34,733 nucleotides of DNA, from NCBI GenBank assembly GCA_021737615.1, contig JAIPDR010000014.1, positions 1-34,733 on the forward strand, written 5' to 3'. Below, in pieces: positions 14,788 to 21,985 of this stretch; the first letter of the stretch is position 1; every line of letters starts with the position of its first letter. The DNA is from Desulfohalobiaceae bacterium (GTDB taxonomy: Bacteria > Desulfobacterota > Desulfovibrionia > Desulfovibrionales > Desulfothermaceae). Under the pieces are notes generated by a model. It ran no database searches and had not been told where the DNA came from. It saw only the letters and a list, made by a program, of their open reading frames with translations. Made by a program: the position numbers and the translations under genes.

Positions 14788-14900
14788 TCAGCCCTGCCTC
14801 TGGCAGTGCTGACCTATAACTATTTTTTTTTTGTTAAAATACACAACAACACTATTATACTGTAGATATAGAATAGAATCCACAACTGCCAGTTTGATCA
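14788..14900 (+). repeat. Repeat R1: hairpin plus ACTGCCAGTTTGATCA box, upstream of proS
   Basis: 5' box 14788-14813 forms the hairpin TCAGC-c-CTGCC/GGCAG-t-GCTGA with loop TCT, followed by CTATAACTATT. 3' box 14885-14900 is ACTGCCAGTTTGATCA. Both boxes recur at 21480-21586 (R2), while the A+T-rich middle differs. CTGGCAGT (14800-14807) is exactly complementary to ACTGCCAG (14885-14892), so it can pair with the 3' box or, as part of the hairpin, with CTGCC, but not both. Confidence 0.75.
14831..14858 (+). promoter_or_regulatory. Candidate promoter of proS
   Basis: -35 TTGTTA (14831-14836) and -10 TATTAT (14853-14858), spacer 16; an overlapping TATACT (14856-14861) gives spacer 19. It lies in the A+T-rich middle of R1, 115 bp before proS. 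Confidence 0.45.
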
Positions 14901-14922
14901 GAGTAGAAAATAAGGCTCTCCT

Positions 14923-14958
14923 CTGCAACTGTGAACCGTGAACCCGAAACCGCGAACC
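14923..14958 (-). repeat. GTTCACGG repeat copy 3 (inverted)
   Basis: The plus strand reads CTGCAACTGTGAACCGTG, then AACCCG; this is the complement of GTTCACGGTTCACAGTTGCAG. It ends 15 bp before proS, so it lies in the proS leader if the promoter at 14831 is used. Confidence 0.75.
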
Positions 14959-14973
14959 TTATCAAGGTGAAAC

Positions 14974-16698
14974 ATGAGACTCAGCAAGTACTTTCTGCCC
15001 ACCCTGAAAGAAAATCCGACTGAAGCGGAAGTCGTCAGCCACCGCCTCCTGGTCAGATCCGGCATGATCCGCAAACTGACCTCGGGAATTTACACTTATC
15101 TGCCCCTGGGGCTGAGAGGCATCAACAAGACCGCGGACATCATCAGGGAGGAACTGAACAGGGCCAACTGTATGGAAGTCTTGATGCCCATGGTTCAGCC
15201 GGCTGATTTGTGGCGGCAGACGGGCCGCTGGAATGAATACGGCAAGGAACTGCTGCGTTTGAAAGACAGACACTCCAGGGATTACTGCCTCGGTCCCACC
15301 CATGAAGAGGTCATCACCGACCTGGTCAGACGGGAGGTCGGCTCCTACAGACAGCTACCCCTCAATCTCTATCAGATCCAGACCAAGTTCAGGGATGAAA
15401 TCCGGCCCAGATTCGGGCTGATGCGCTGCCGGGAATTCATCATGAAGGACGCCTACTCCTTTGACCGGGACGAGGCCGGGGCGGAAGATACCTATAAGGG
15501 GATGTTCAAGGCCTACACCCGCATATTTCAGCGTCTGGGGCTCGATTTTCGCTCGGTTCAGGCCGACTCCGGGGCCATCGGCGGCAGTTTTTCACATGAA
15601 TTCATGGTCCTGGCGGATACAGGGGAAGACACCATAGCGGTCTGCACCAAATGCGATTTTGCCGCCAATCTGGAAAAGGCCCCGGTCCATGCCCCGCGGG
15701 CCGCCTCCGTCGAAGACTGCCCTGATTTGGAAATGGTTGAGACACCGGGCATGCACACCGTCCAAAAAGTTGCTGATTTTCTCCAGATTGCCCCCGGGAA
15801 AGTCATCAAGACCCTGCTCTTTGCTGCCGACGGCGAGCCTGTGGCCGCCTTGATTCCCGGCGATCGGGAGCTTAATGAGGTCAAACTGAAAAACCACCTC
15901 CGGGTGACGGAGCTCGATCTGGCCACCCCCGAACAGGTCCGGGAATGGTCCGGGGCCGAAGTCGGATTCGCCGGTCCCAAAGATTTAGAGATCAGGACGA
16001 TTATCGCCGACAACCTGCTCTTGAAGGAAAAGGACTGGGTCACCGGGGCCAATCAAAAGGACATGCACTTAAGGCACGTGGACCTGGAAAGGGATGTCTC
16101 TGTCCGGGAATACGCGGATCTGGTCAATATCGTCGAGACCGATCCCTGCCCTGAATGCGACGCAGATATCCGTTTCCACAAAGGGATCGAGGTTGGCCAT
16201 ATCTTCAAGCTCGGAACCAAATACAGCCGGGCTCTGGAGGCCCTTTTCCTGGACGACCAGGGAAACGAGCAGGAGATGATCATGGGCTGTTACGGCATCG
16301 GGGTCGGCCGCCTCCTGGCCGCGGCCATCGAGCAGAACCACGATGAAAGCGGAATCATCTTCCCCCCTTCCATTTCGCCGTTTGAGCTCGTAATTATTGT
16401 GGTCAACGCCAAGGATCAACATGTCCTCGGCAAGGCCGAAGAACTCTATGCCCGGATCCAGGAACTGGACATCGACGTCCTGCTTGACGACCGGGAAGAA
16501 CGACCCGGCTTCAAATTCAAGGACGCCGACCTGGTGGGCTACCCCATGCAGCTCATTATCGGGGCCAGGGGGATCGAGAAAAACGTGGTGGAGGCCAAGG
16601 ACCGCAAGACCGGGGAACGGATTGAACTGCCCCTGGAAGAATTCAGGGCGGCCTTTGAGGACTTCCGCTCCCGGGTCTGGCAAGGCTGGGGGCTATAG
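14974..16698 (+). CDS. proS: Prolyl-tRNA synthetase, bacterial type with editing insertion
   Basis: 574 residues. This class II synthetase charges tRNA-Pro. Motif 2 is [20 protein letters not shown] (about 139-158). Motif 3 is [11 protein letters not shown] (about 437-447). Between them lies the INS editing domain (about 230-400), with the GKVIKTLLF and [12 protein letters not shown] patterns. The anticodon-binding domain follows ([20 protein letters not shown]). This is the ProS type 1 length. The start ATG 14974 follows AAGGTG. The leader contains the R1 repeat and a GTTCACGG repeat. A 26-bp palindrome lies 44 bp after the stop. Confidence 0.97.
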   Translation: MRLSKYFLPTLKENPTEAEVVSHRLLVRSGMIRKLTSGIYTYLPLGLRGINKTADIIREELNRANCMEVLMPMVQPADLWRQTGRWNEYGKELLRLKDRHSRDYCLGPTHEEVITDLVRREVGSYRQLPLNLYQIQTKFRDEIRPRFGLMRCREFIMKDAYSFDRDEAGAEDTYKGMFKAYTRIFQRLGLDFRSVQADSGAIGGSFSHEFMVLADTGEDTIAVCTKCDFAANLEKAPVHAPRAASVEDCPDLEMVETPGMHTVQKVADFLQIAPGKVIKTLLFAADGEPVAALIPGDRELNEVKLKNHLRVTELDLATPEQVREWSGAEVGFAGPKDLEIRTIIADNLLLKEKDWVTGANQKDMHLRHVDLERDVSVREYADLVNIVETDPCPECDADIRFHKGIEVGHIFKLGTKYSRALEALFLDDQGNEQEMIMGCYGIGVGRLLAAAIEQNHDESGIIFPPSISPFELVIIVVNAKDQHVLGKAEELYARIQELDIDVLLDDREERPGFKFKDADLVGYPMQLIIGARGIEKNVVEAKDRKTGERIELPLEEFRAAFEDFRSRVWQGWGL

Positions 16699-16742
16699 GA
16701 TTGAAGATTGAAGATTAGAAATGGACATAATATCGAAATTCG

Positions 16743-16768
16743 AAGCACGAAATTCGAATTTCGTGCTT
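16743..16768. repeat. Perfect 26-bp palindrome after proS
   Basis: Half-site AAGCACGAAATTC followed by its exact complement. CGAAATTCGAA also occurs just upstream (16734-16744). No T-run follows, so it is not a typical terminator. The sequence is A+T-rich to 16860. Confidence 0.75.
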
Positions 16769-16896
16769 AGAATTTATCATATTTAAAATATAGATACTTA
16801 CGGGAGAAATAAATTGCGAAAATGCCAAAATAAACAGCTTCGAGGATCTGGATTTCCAAATAATGAAAGCCTCAATTTATGACGACCGTAAGTATA

Positions 16897-18231
16897 ATGT
16901 CTCATATCTTCACAGTCCGCGAACTGACCACCGCAGTCAAGGATGTCCTGGAGAGCGAATTTCCCTTTGTCTGGGTCAAGGGTCAGGCCGGAAACATCTC
17001 CAGACCCGGTTCCGGACACCTCTATTTCAGCCTCAAGGACCAGGATTCGGTCTTAAGCTGCGTCTGGTTCAAATCAAACCAGACTGCAGCCCCCAATACA
17101 CTGCCGGACAGGCTGCAGACCGGACAGGCCCTGCTCTGCGCCGGAAGGATAGCGGTCTACGCCCCCAGGGGGACCTACCAGCTCATCGCCGAACTGGTCC
17201 AGGACCAAGGCACGGGCAACCTGCACCTCGAATTTGAAGCCCTGAAGAAGGATCTGGCCAGGCAGGGCTATTTCGACCGGGACCGCAAGAAAAACCTGCC
17301 GGCCAATCCCCTGCGGGTCGGTGTCGTTACCTCGCCCAGCGGAGCCGCGATCCGGGATTTCCTCAAGGTCGGCCACACCAGGGGACTGCCCGCCACGATC
17401 AGGATATATCCCTGCCTGGTCCAGGGCGAGACCGCTGCCGAGACCATTGCCTCGGCCCTGGAGCAGGCCAACCTTGAAGGCTGGGCCGAAGCCCTGGTCC
17501 TGATCCGGGGGGGAGGCTCCCTGGAGGATTTATGGTCGTTCAACACGGAAACAGTAGCCAAGGCCCTGTTTACATCAAAAATTCCAGTCATCACCGGCAT
17601 CGGGCACGAAACCGATCAGACCATCGCCGGTCTGACCGCCGATTGCAACGGGTCCACCCCGACCCACGCCGCCCAGCTCATCTGGCCGGAACGGGATCAG
17701 ATCGCCCAGCGTATCGACGAGCTGGAAATCTCCTTGCTCAAATCCAGGCGGCAGTTCTTCAGAAGCAAAAGACAAGGCCTGCTTGAGCTCGAACAGGGCC
17801 TGTCCTGGCTTTCACCAGGCCGTCATCTGAAAAGGCTCGAGGAGCGAAACGGCTCGGCAGTCCAGGAGCTCAAGCGGGCCGGGGAGCTGTTTTTACAGCA
17901 AAAATCAGGGTCCCTGGTTGATAGCACGGTTGGGTTGTCCAGGACCTTTCCCGCCAGCCGGTGGGATCTCCTGGAACAGAGGGTTGAACAGCTCGCGCAG
18001 AGGCTCCTTAGCGCGGAGCAATTGTTTTGCCGGAACAAGGAAACGCCCCTGGAACGCCTGAAGGTCGCCCTGGATGGCCTGAACCCCTACTCCCCTCTGC
18101 AGAGGGGATACAGTCTGGTCAAGAAGAAAAGCGACGGCGCCATCCTGCGCTCATCGAGCCAGGTAGGGCCCGGGGAGCATCTGGATATCCGGACCGAGAA
18201 AGACCACATCCCGGCAAAAGTGATCGAATAA
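16897..18231 (+). CDS. xseA: Exodeoxyribonuclease VII large subunit
   Basis: 444 residues. XseA and XseB form exonuclease VII, which degrades single-stranded DNA to oligonucleotides. The N-terminal OB-fold is visible (FVWVKGQAGNISRP, then GHLYFSLKD). The catalytic domain has GVVTSPSGAAIRDF, LIRGGGSLEDLWSFN and GIGHETDQTIA. The start is ATG 16897 (MSHIFTVREL), matching the family; an ATG at 16879 would add six residues. It is followed by xseB (68-bp gap), ispA and dxs, a common order in this group. Confidence 0.95.
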   Translation: MSHIFTVRELTTAVKDVLESEFPFVWVKGQAGNISRPGSGHLYFSLKDQDSVLSCVWFKSNQTAAPNTLPDRLQTGQALLCAGRIAVYAPRGTYQLIAELVQDQGTGNLHLEFEALKKDLARQGYFDRDRKKNLPANPLRVGVVTSPSGAAIRDFLKVGHTRGLPATIRIYPCLVQGETAAETIASALEQANLEGWAEALVLIRGGGSLEDLWSFNTETVAKALFTSKIPVITGIGHETDQTIAGLTADCNGSTPTHAAQLIWPERDQIAQRIDELEISLLKSRRQFFRSKRQGLLELEQGLSWLSPGRHLKRLEERNGSAVQELKRAGELFLQQKSGSLVDSTVGLSRTFPASRWDLLEQRVEQLAQRLLSAEQLFCRNKETPLERLKVALDGLNPYSPLQRGYSLVKKKSDGAILRSSSQVGPGEHLDIRTEKDHIPAKVIE

Positions 18232-18299
18232 GTCAAGTTTCTGTTATTTTTTGCCGCAATACACAACATTCTTTTTTTCACTTGTGAATCTCTATTGTT

Positions 18300-18554
18300 A
18301 TGCCCAAAAAAACAAAAAGCTTTGAAGAGCAGCTAGCCAGGCTCCAGGAAATCGTCTCCGCCCTTGAAAAAGGGGACCTTCCTCTGGAAGAGGGGGTGGC
18401 CCTGTTCCAGGAAGGGAGCAAGCTGGCCAAATCCTGCCGGGAACAGCTCAAACAGGCCAAACACAAAGTTCAGGTCTATTCCAACGGCATACTCGAGGAC
18501 TTCGGACCGCTGGACCAGGAAAAGGAGCCCGGTGATGATCAAACAAAGACTTGA
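18300..18554 (+). CDS. xseB: Exodeoxyribonuclease VII small subunit
   Basis: 84 residues, normal for XseB. Family pattern: SFEEQLARLQEIVSALEKG, LPLEEGVALFQEG, then CREQLKQAKHKVQV. It is mostly helical and binds XseA. The ribosome-binding site is poor (A+T-rich). Its 3' end overlaps the start of ispA by 20 bp, which points to translational coupling. Confidence 0.95.
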   Translation: MPKKTKSFEEQLARLQEIVSALEKGDLPLEEGVALFQEGSKLAKSCREQLKQAKHKVQVYSNGILEDFGPLDQEKEPGDDQTKT

Positions 18555-19413
18555 CGAATATCGCACACCCATAGAAGAGGTCCTGCAGAACTGCCTTCAG
18601 GAGGAGGGGGTTCCGGGAGAACTCCTGGAATCCATGAGCTACAGCCTGCAGGCCGGCGGCAAGAGAATCAGGCCTGTCCTCTGTCTGGCCTGGGCGGAGC
18701 TTCTGGGGCAAAAGAGGGAGAAAGTCCTCTGGTTCTGCACCTCCCTGGAACTCATCCACACCTACTCCCTGATCCACGACGACCTCCCGGCCATGGACAA
18801 CGACGACCTCCGGCGGGGCAAACCGTCCAATCACATCCGATTCGGTGAAGCAGCGGCCATCCTTGCCGGAGACGGCCTGCTGACCAGGGCCTTTTCCATG
18901 ATGCTTCAGACCGACCTTTCTCCCGGAGCCGTCCTGCAGGCGGCCGCTCAAATCTCCAGAGCCGCCGGCCCGGCGGGCATGGTCGGAGGGCAGGTCCTGG
19001 ACATGGTCCTGACCGGCAACAACAAAAAGGAACTAGAAGACCTCAAAGAGATGCACTCCCTGAAAACAGGAGCCATGATCAAAAGCAGCTGCCTGGCCGG
19101 GGCCATTCTGGCCGGAGGCAGTCAAGACGATCTGTTGAGGGCTGGAGAATACGGGGCTTCTCTGGGACTCGCTTTCCAGGTAGCCGATGACATCCTGGAC
19201 ATCACCGGAGATCAGACCAAGCTGGGCAAACCGGTTGGCAGCGACCAGGCCAGGGACAAACTGACCTATCCGGCTCTCCTGGGCCTGGATGAGAGCCGGA
19301 CATTGGGACTGGAAATGGTCGCCAGGGCTGTGCGGGCCATCGAGCCCTACTCCGGAGACCGGGCGGATTTCCTGAAGGATCTGGCCCGATACATCATGGA
19401 CAGGGTGGAGTAG
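18535..19413 (+). CDS. ispA: Polyprenyl (geranyl/farnesyl) diphosphate synthase
   Basis: 292 residues. The trans-prenyltransferase condenses IPP with allylic diphosphates to give GPP/FPP. The first Asp-rich motif is DDLPAMD (82-88) in LIHDDLPAMDNDDLRRGKPS; the second is DDILDITGD (near 217). GGKRIRP (41-47) binds diphosphate. The start is ATG 18535, with GGAG 8 nt upstream inside xseB; the frame is open further upstream but without family similarity. The stop is 2 nt before the dxs ATG. Product chain length cannot be settled by eye; FPP is the usual one in this context. Confidence 0.95.
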   Translation: MIKQRLDEYRTPIEEVLQNCLQEEGVPGELLESMSYSLQAGGKRIRPVLCLAWAELLGQKREKVLWFCTSLELIHTYSLIHDDLPAMDNDDLRRGKPSNHIRFGEAAAILAGDGLLTRAFSMMLQTDLSPGAVLQAAAQISRAAGPAGMVGGQVLDMVLTGNNKKELEDLKEMHSLKTGAMIKSSCLAGAILAGGSQDDLLRAGEYGASLGLAFQVADDILDITGDQTKLGKPVGSDQARDKLTYPALLGLDESRTLGLEMVARAVRAIEPYSGDRADFLKDLARYIMDRVE

Positions 19414-19415
19414 GC

Positions 19416-21302
19416 ATGAAGACAGCCGTACTGGAACGCATCGTCTGCCCTGCGGACATCCAGAATCTTTCCATCAAGGAAATGGAGATCCTGGCCGAAG
19501 AACTCCGGGAGCTGATAATCAGCACCATCTCCAAGACAGGTGGACATCTGGCCCCCTCCCTGGGGGTAGTGGAGCTGACCCTGGCCATCCTCAATCTTTT
19601 CAATCCCGACAAGGACAAGATCATCTGGGACGTGGGGCACCAGGCCTATGCCTACAAGATCCTGACCAAGAGGCGGGAGCTGTTTTCCACCATCCGGCAG
19701 TATCAGGGCCTGAGCGGGTTCCCCAGCCCAAAGGAATCAGGATACGACCACTTCGGAGTGGGGCATTCCTCCACCTCCATTTCAGCAGGATTGGGCCAGG
19801 CCGTGGCCAGAGACCTTCTCGGCCGGAATCACAAGGTTCTGGCCGTGATCGGGGACGGATCAATGACCGCGGGCCTGGCCTATGAGGGCCTCAATCAGGC
19901 CGGCGGCCTGGACAAGGACCTGGTAGTGGTCTTAAACGACAACGAGATGTCCATCTCCAAGAATGTCGGGGCTCTGTCCTCTTTCTTCAGCAGGAAACTG
20001 GCTGATCAACGCTACCTGCGCTTTCGGGAAGACCTGAAATCCTGGCTGGAGCAGGTCCCGCGCATCGGGGAAGAGCTTGTCAACTACGCCCGCAAGAGCG
20101 AAGACTCCCTGAAGAGCTTCTTCACTGCAGGCATGCTCTTCGAAGCCTTCAAATTCACCTATGTCGGGCCCATCAACGGCCACAACCTGCGCCAGCTGCT
20201 CAAGGTCTTTGAACAGGTCCGGAACTTGAAGGGGCCGGTTCTGATCCACACCCTGACCACCAAAGGCAAAGGCTACCAGCCGGCGGAAAAGAACCCGACC
20301 TTTTATCATGGAGTCGGTTCTTTCAAACCGGAGACAGGGGAACGCTGGAAAAAGAAGTCGGATCTGCTGCCGAACTACAGCAAGGTCTTTGGCGAAAGCC
20401 TCTGCCGCCTGGCCAGGGAACGAAAGGACATCCTGGCCATCTCTGCGGCCATGCCCGAAGGTACGGGGCTGGACTGCTTCCGGGAGGAATTCCCGGACAG
20501 GTTTTTCGACGTCGGCATCTGTGAACAGCACGCCGTGACCTTTGCCGCCGGGTTGGCCACCCAGGGCTTCAAACCGGTGGTGGCCATCTATTCCACTTTT
20601 CTGCAGCGTTCCTTCGACCAGTTGATCCACGACGTCTGTCTCCAGGAACTGCCGGTCACTTTCTGTCTGGACCGCGGGGGGCTGGTCGGCGAAGACGGAG
20701 CGACCCACCACGGGGCCTTTGATCTCAGTTACCTGCGCCTGATTCCCAACCTGACCCTCATGGCTCCCAAGGACGAACCCGAACTCCAGGCCATGCTGCT
20801 CACGGCCCTTTCCCTGCCGGGTCCGGCCGCCATCCGCTACCCCAGAGGCAGGGGGCCGGGGCTGGCCCTGTCCCAAAACCCGCATTCCCTGGAGATAGGC
20901 CGGGGCGAACTTCTCAGGCCCGGGAACGAGGCCATGATCCTGGCAGCGGGCAGCCTGGTTACCCCGGCTCTCAGGGCGGCCGAAGAGATGGAACAGGAGT
21001 CTCCCTCGAGCATCGGGGTCATCAATGCCAGGTTCATCAAACCCCTGCCGGAAAAGGAAATCCTGGATGCCGTCCAATCCTGCTCAAAACTGATGATCCT
21101 GGAAGAAAACGCTCTGGCCGGAGGCTTTGGCTCCGCTGTCCTGGAATACTTGAACGATCATGCCCTGACATCCGGTTTGACCGTCAAACGTATCGGACTG
21201 CCCGACCGCTTCATTGAACACGGTCAGGTCTCACGGCTGCACCAGCTGATCGGGCTCGACGTCCCGGGAATCAAGGAGGCCCTGCGCGAACTTCTGGACT
21301 AG
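19416..21302 (+). CDS. dxs: 1-deoxy-D-xylulose-5-phosphate synthase
   Basis: 628 residues. This thiamine-diphosphate enzyme makes DXP from pyruvate and glyceraldehyde 3-phosphate, the entry to the MEP pathway. Motifs: DVGHQAYAYKILTKR (71-85), the ThDP site GDGSMTAGLAYEGLN (147-161) with LNDNEMSIS, and EDGATHHGAFDLSYLR (426-441). The start ATG 19416 follows GGAG at 5 nt, directly after the ispA stop. It is the last gene of the xseA-xseB-ispA-dxs run. A GTGAGGA repeat begins 2 nt after its stop, and the 666-bp gap that follows holds a candidate structured RNA. Confidence 0.97.
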   Translation: MKTAVLERIVCPADIQNLSIKEMEILAEELRELIISTISKTGGHLAPSLGVVELTLAILNLFNPDKDKIIWDVGHQAYAYKILTKRRELFSTIRQYQGLSGFPSPKESGYDHFGVGHSSTSISAGLGQAVARDLLGRNHKVLAVIGDGSMTAGLAYEGLNQAGGLDKDLVVVLNDNEMSISKNVGALSSFFSRKLADQRYLRFREDLKSWLEQVPRIGEELVNYARKSEDSLKSFFTAGMLFEAFKFTYVGPINGHNLRQLLKVFEQVRNLKGPVLIHTLTTKGKGYQPAEKNPTFYHGVGSFKPETGERWKKKSDLLPNYSKVFGESLCRLARERKDILAISAAMPEGTGLDCFREEFPDRFFDVGICEQHAVTFAAGLATQGFKPVVAIYSTFLQRSFDQLIHDVCLQELPVTFCLDRGGLVGEDGATHHGAFDLSYLRLIPNLTLMAPKDEPELQAMLLTALSLPGPAAIRYPRGRGPGLALSQNPHSLEIGRGELLRPGNEAMILAAGSLVTPALRAAEEMEQESPSSIGVINARFIKPLPEKEILDAVQSCSKLMILEENALAGGFGSAVLEYLNDHALTSGLTVKRIGLPDRFIEHGQVSRLHQLIGLDVPGIKEALRELLD

Positions 21303-21304
21303 AA

Positions 21305-21330
21305 GAGAGTGAAAGGTGAGGAGTGAGGAG
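21305..21330 (+). repeat. GTGAGGA repeat after dxs
   Basis: GAGAGTGAAAGGTGAGGAG then TGAGGAG, sense to dxs. It starts after the stop codon here, unlike the other copies. The following 150 bp (21331-21479) are GC-rich, with short hairpins such as CTCC/GGAG around 21414-21429; no gene was seen. Confidence 0.75.
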
Positions 21331-21479
21331 ATCAGAGGACGGGAGGACTGATTCTGAAGATGCTGGGATGTAAATGCCGGCCTACGGCTCGGCGTGCCTG
21401 TCCCCTGGTCAACTCCCCTCGTAGCGGAGTCTGCGGGTATATCGGCCCGGATGCCGACTCTCGAATCTGTGATTAGGTG

Positions 21480-21586
21480 TCAGCCCTGCCTCTGGCAGTG
21501 CTGACATATAACTATTGAATATTTAGGAAAATAACTGCTAGACTTTTAACTTATGTTGTTGATTTCGATTACTGCCAGTTTGATCA
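21480..21586 (+). repeat. Repeat R2: hairpin plus ACTGCCAGTTTGATCA box
   Basis: 5' box 21480-21505 is identical to R1 over 26 bases (hairpin loop TCT), then ATATAACTATT against CTATAACTATT in R1. 3' box 21571-21586 is identical to R1. The middle differs but is also A+T-rich and promoter-like. CTGGCAGT (21492-21499) and ACTGCCAG (21571-21578) are complementary. Confidence 0.75.
21515..21544 (+). promoter_or_regulatory. Candidate promoter for the structured RNA
   Basis: -35 TTGAAT (21515-21520), 18-bp spacer, -10 TAGACT (21539-21544). Transcription would start near 21551, toward the foldback structure. No protein gene follows on this strand. Confidence 0.35.
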
Positions 21587-21895
21587 ATGGAGAAACTCCA
21601 GTTTTGAGCATTGGCACCTCTTTGCGAATCGGGCAACAGGGTTTTCTTGCGCGACCTCGCTTAGAGGTTCTCAGGTTTTCTTAGGCTCGCGAAATGGAGG
21701 AAATCCGGCACTCAATCTTTGTTAACTCAGGCAGAACAAAGGCCTTGGGCCATTGAGTGCCGGAAGGGGGCAGGGATCCCCCAGGAGCGAGCCATTGAAA
21801 ACCGAGAGCCGGAAGCGTTTAAGCAAAAGAGAGCCCTGTGACCGGTTCGCATTCTTGGATGGAGTTTCATACCAGATTTGCCTCTGGCAAATCTG
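21551..21895 (+). ncRNA. Candidate structured RNA, rod with three-way junction
   Basis: Stems read by eye, outside to inside: GAAACTCCA (21592-21600) with 21860-21868; TGCGAATCGG (21623-21632) with 21842-21851; ACAGGGTTTTCTTGC (21636-21650) with 21823-21839, two bulged A; CGCTT (21658-21662) with 21813-21817; GGTTCTC-A-GGTTTTC (21666-21680) with 21797-21810; GGCTCGC (21684-21690) with 21787-21793. At the tip, CCGGCACTCAAT (21705-21716) pairs with 21752-21763, CTTTGTT with AACAAAG, and GGGGG (21766-21770) with 21778-21782. Four pairs are G-U on this strand and would be A-C on the other. The 3' end is a hairpin AGATTTGCC/GGCAAATCT (21874-21894). TGGAGAAACTCCA (21588-21600) can also fold locally. 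It matches no RNA family I know. No reading frame looks real. Confidence 0.5.
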
Positions 21896-21950
21896 ACCTA
21901 GTTCAGTATTCCGCGTTTTGACCTCCCCCCTCCGCATTCCGCGTTTCCCT

Positions 21951-21985
21951 ACTCCTCACTCTCACTTTTCACTCCTCACTCTCAT
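21951..21985 (-). repeat. GTGAGGA repeat at the fadD 3' end
   Basis: The minus strand reads ATGAGAGTGAGGAGTGAAAA, then GTGAGAGTGAGGAGT. It supplies the last residues (DESEE) and the TGA stop of fadD. Just beyond is CCGCATTCCGCGTTTCC (21932-21948, plus strand), as also found beside the ahbB copy. Confidence 0.8.

Noticed and set aside
19932-21077. 381-codon open frame opposite dxs
   Set aside because: Antisense of dxs; no ribosome-binding site or recognisable motif.
21610-21625. Sigma54-like sequence TTGGCACCTCTTTGC
   Set aside because: The GG and GC elements are 9 bp apart rather than the required 10, and no gene follows on this strand; the bases are part of the foldback structure.
21696-21709. 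GGAGGAAATCCGGC resembles the start of a conserved RNase P RNA region
   Set aside because: The other conserved RNase P segments are absent and the surrounding stems do not match that RNA.
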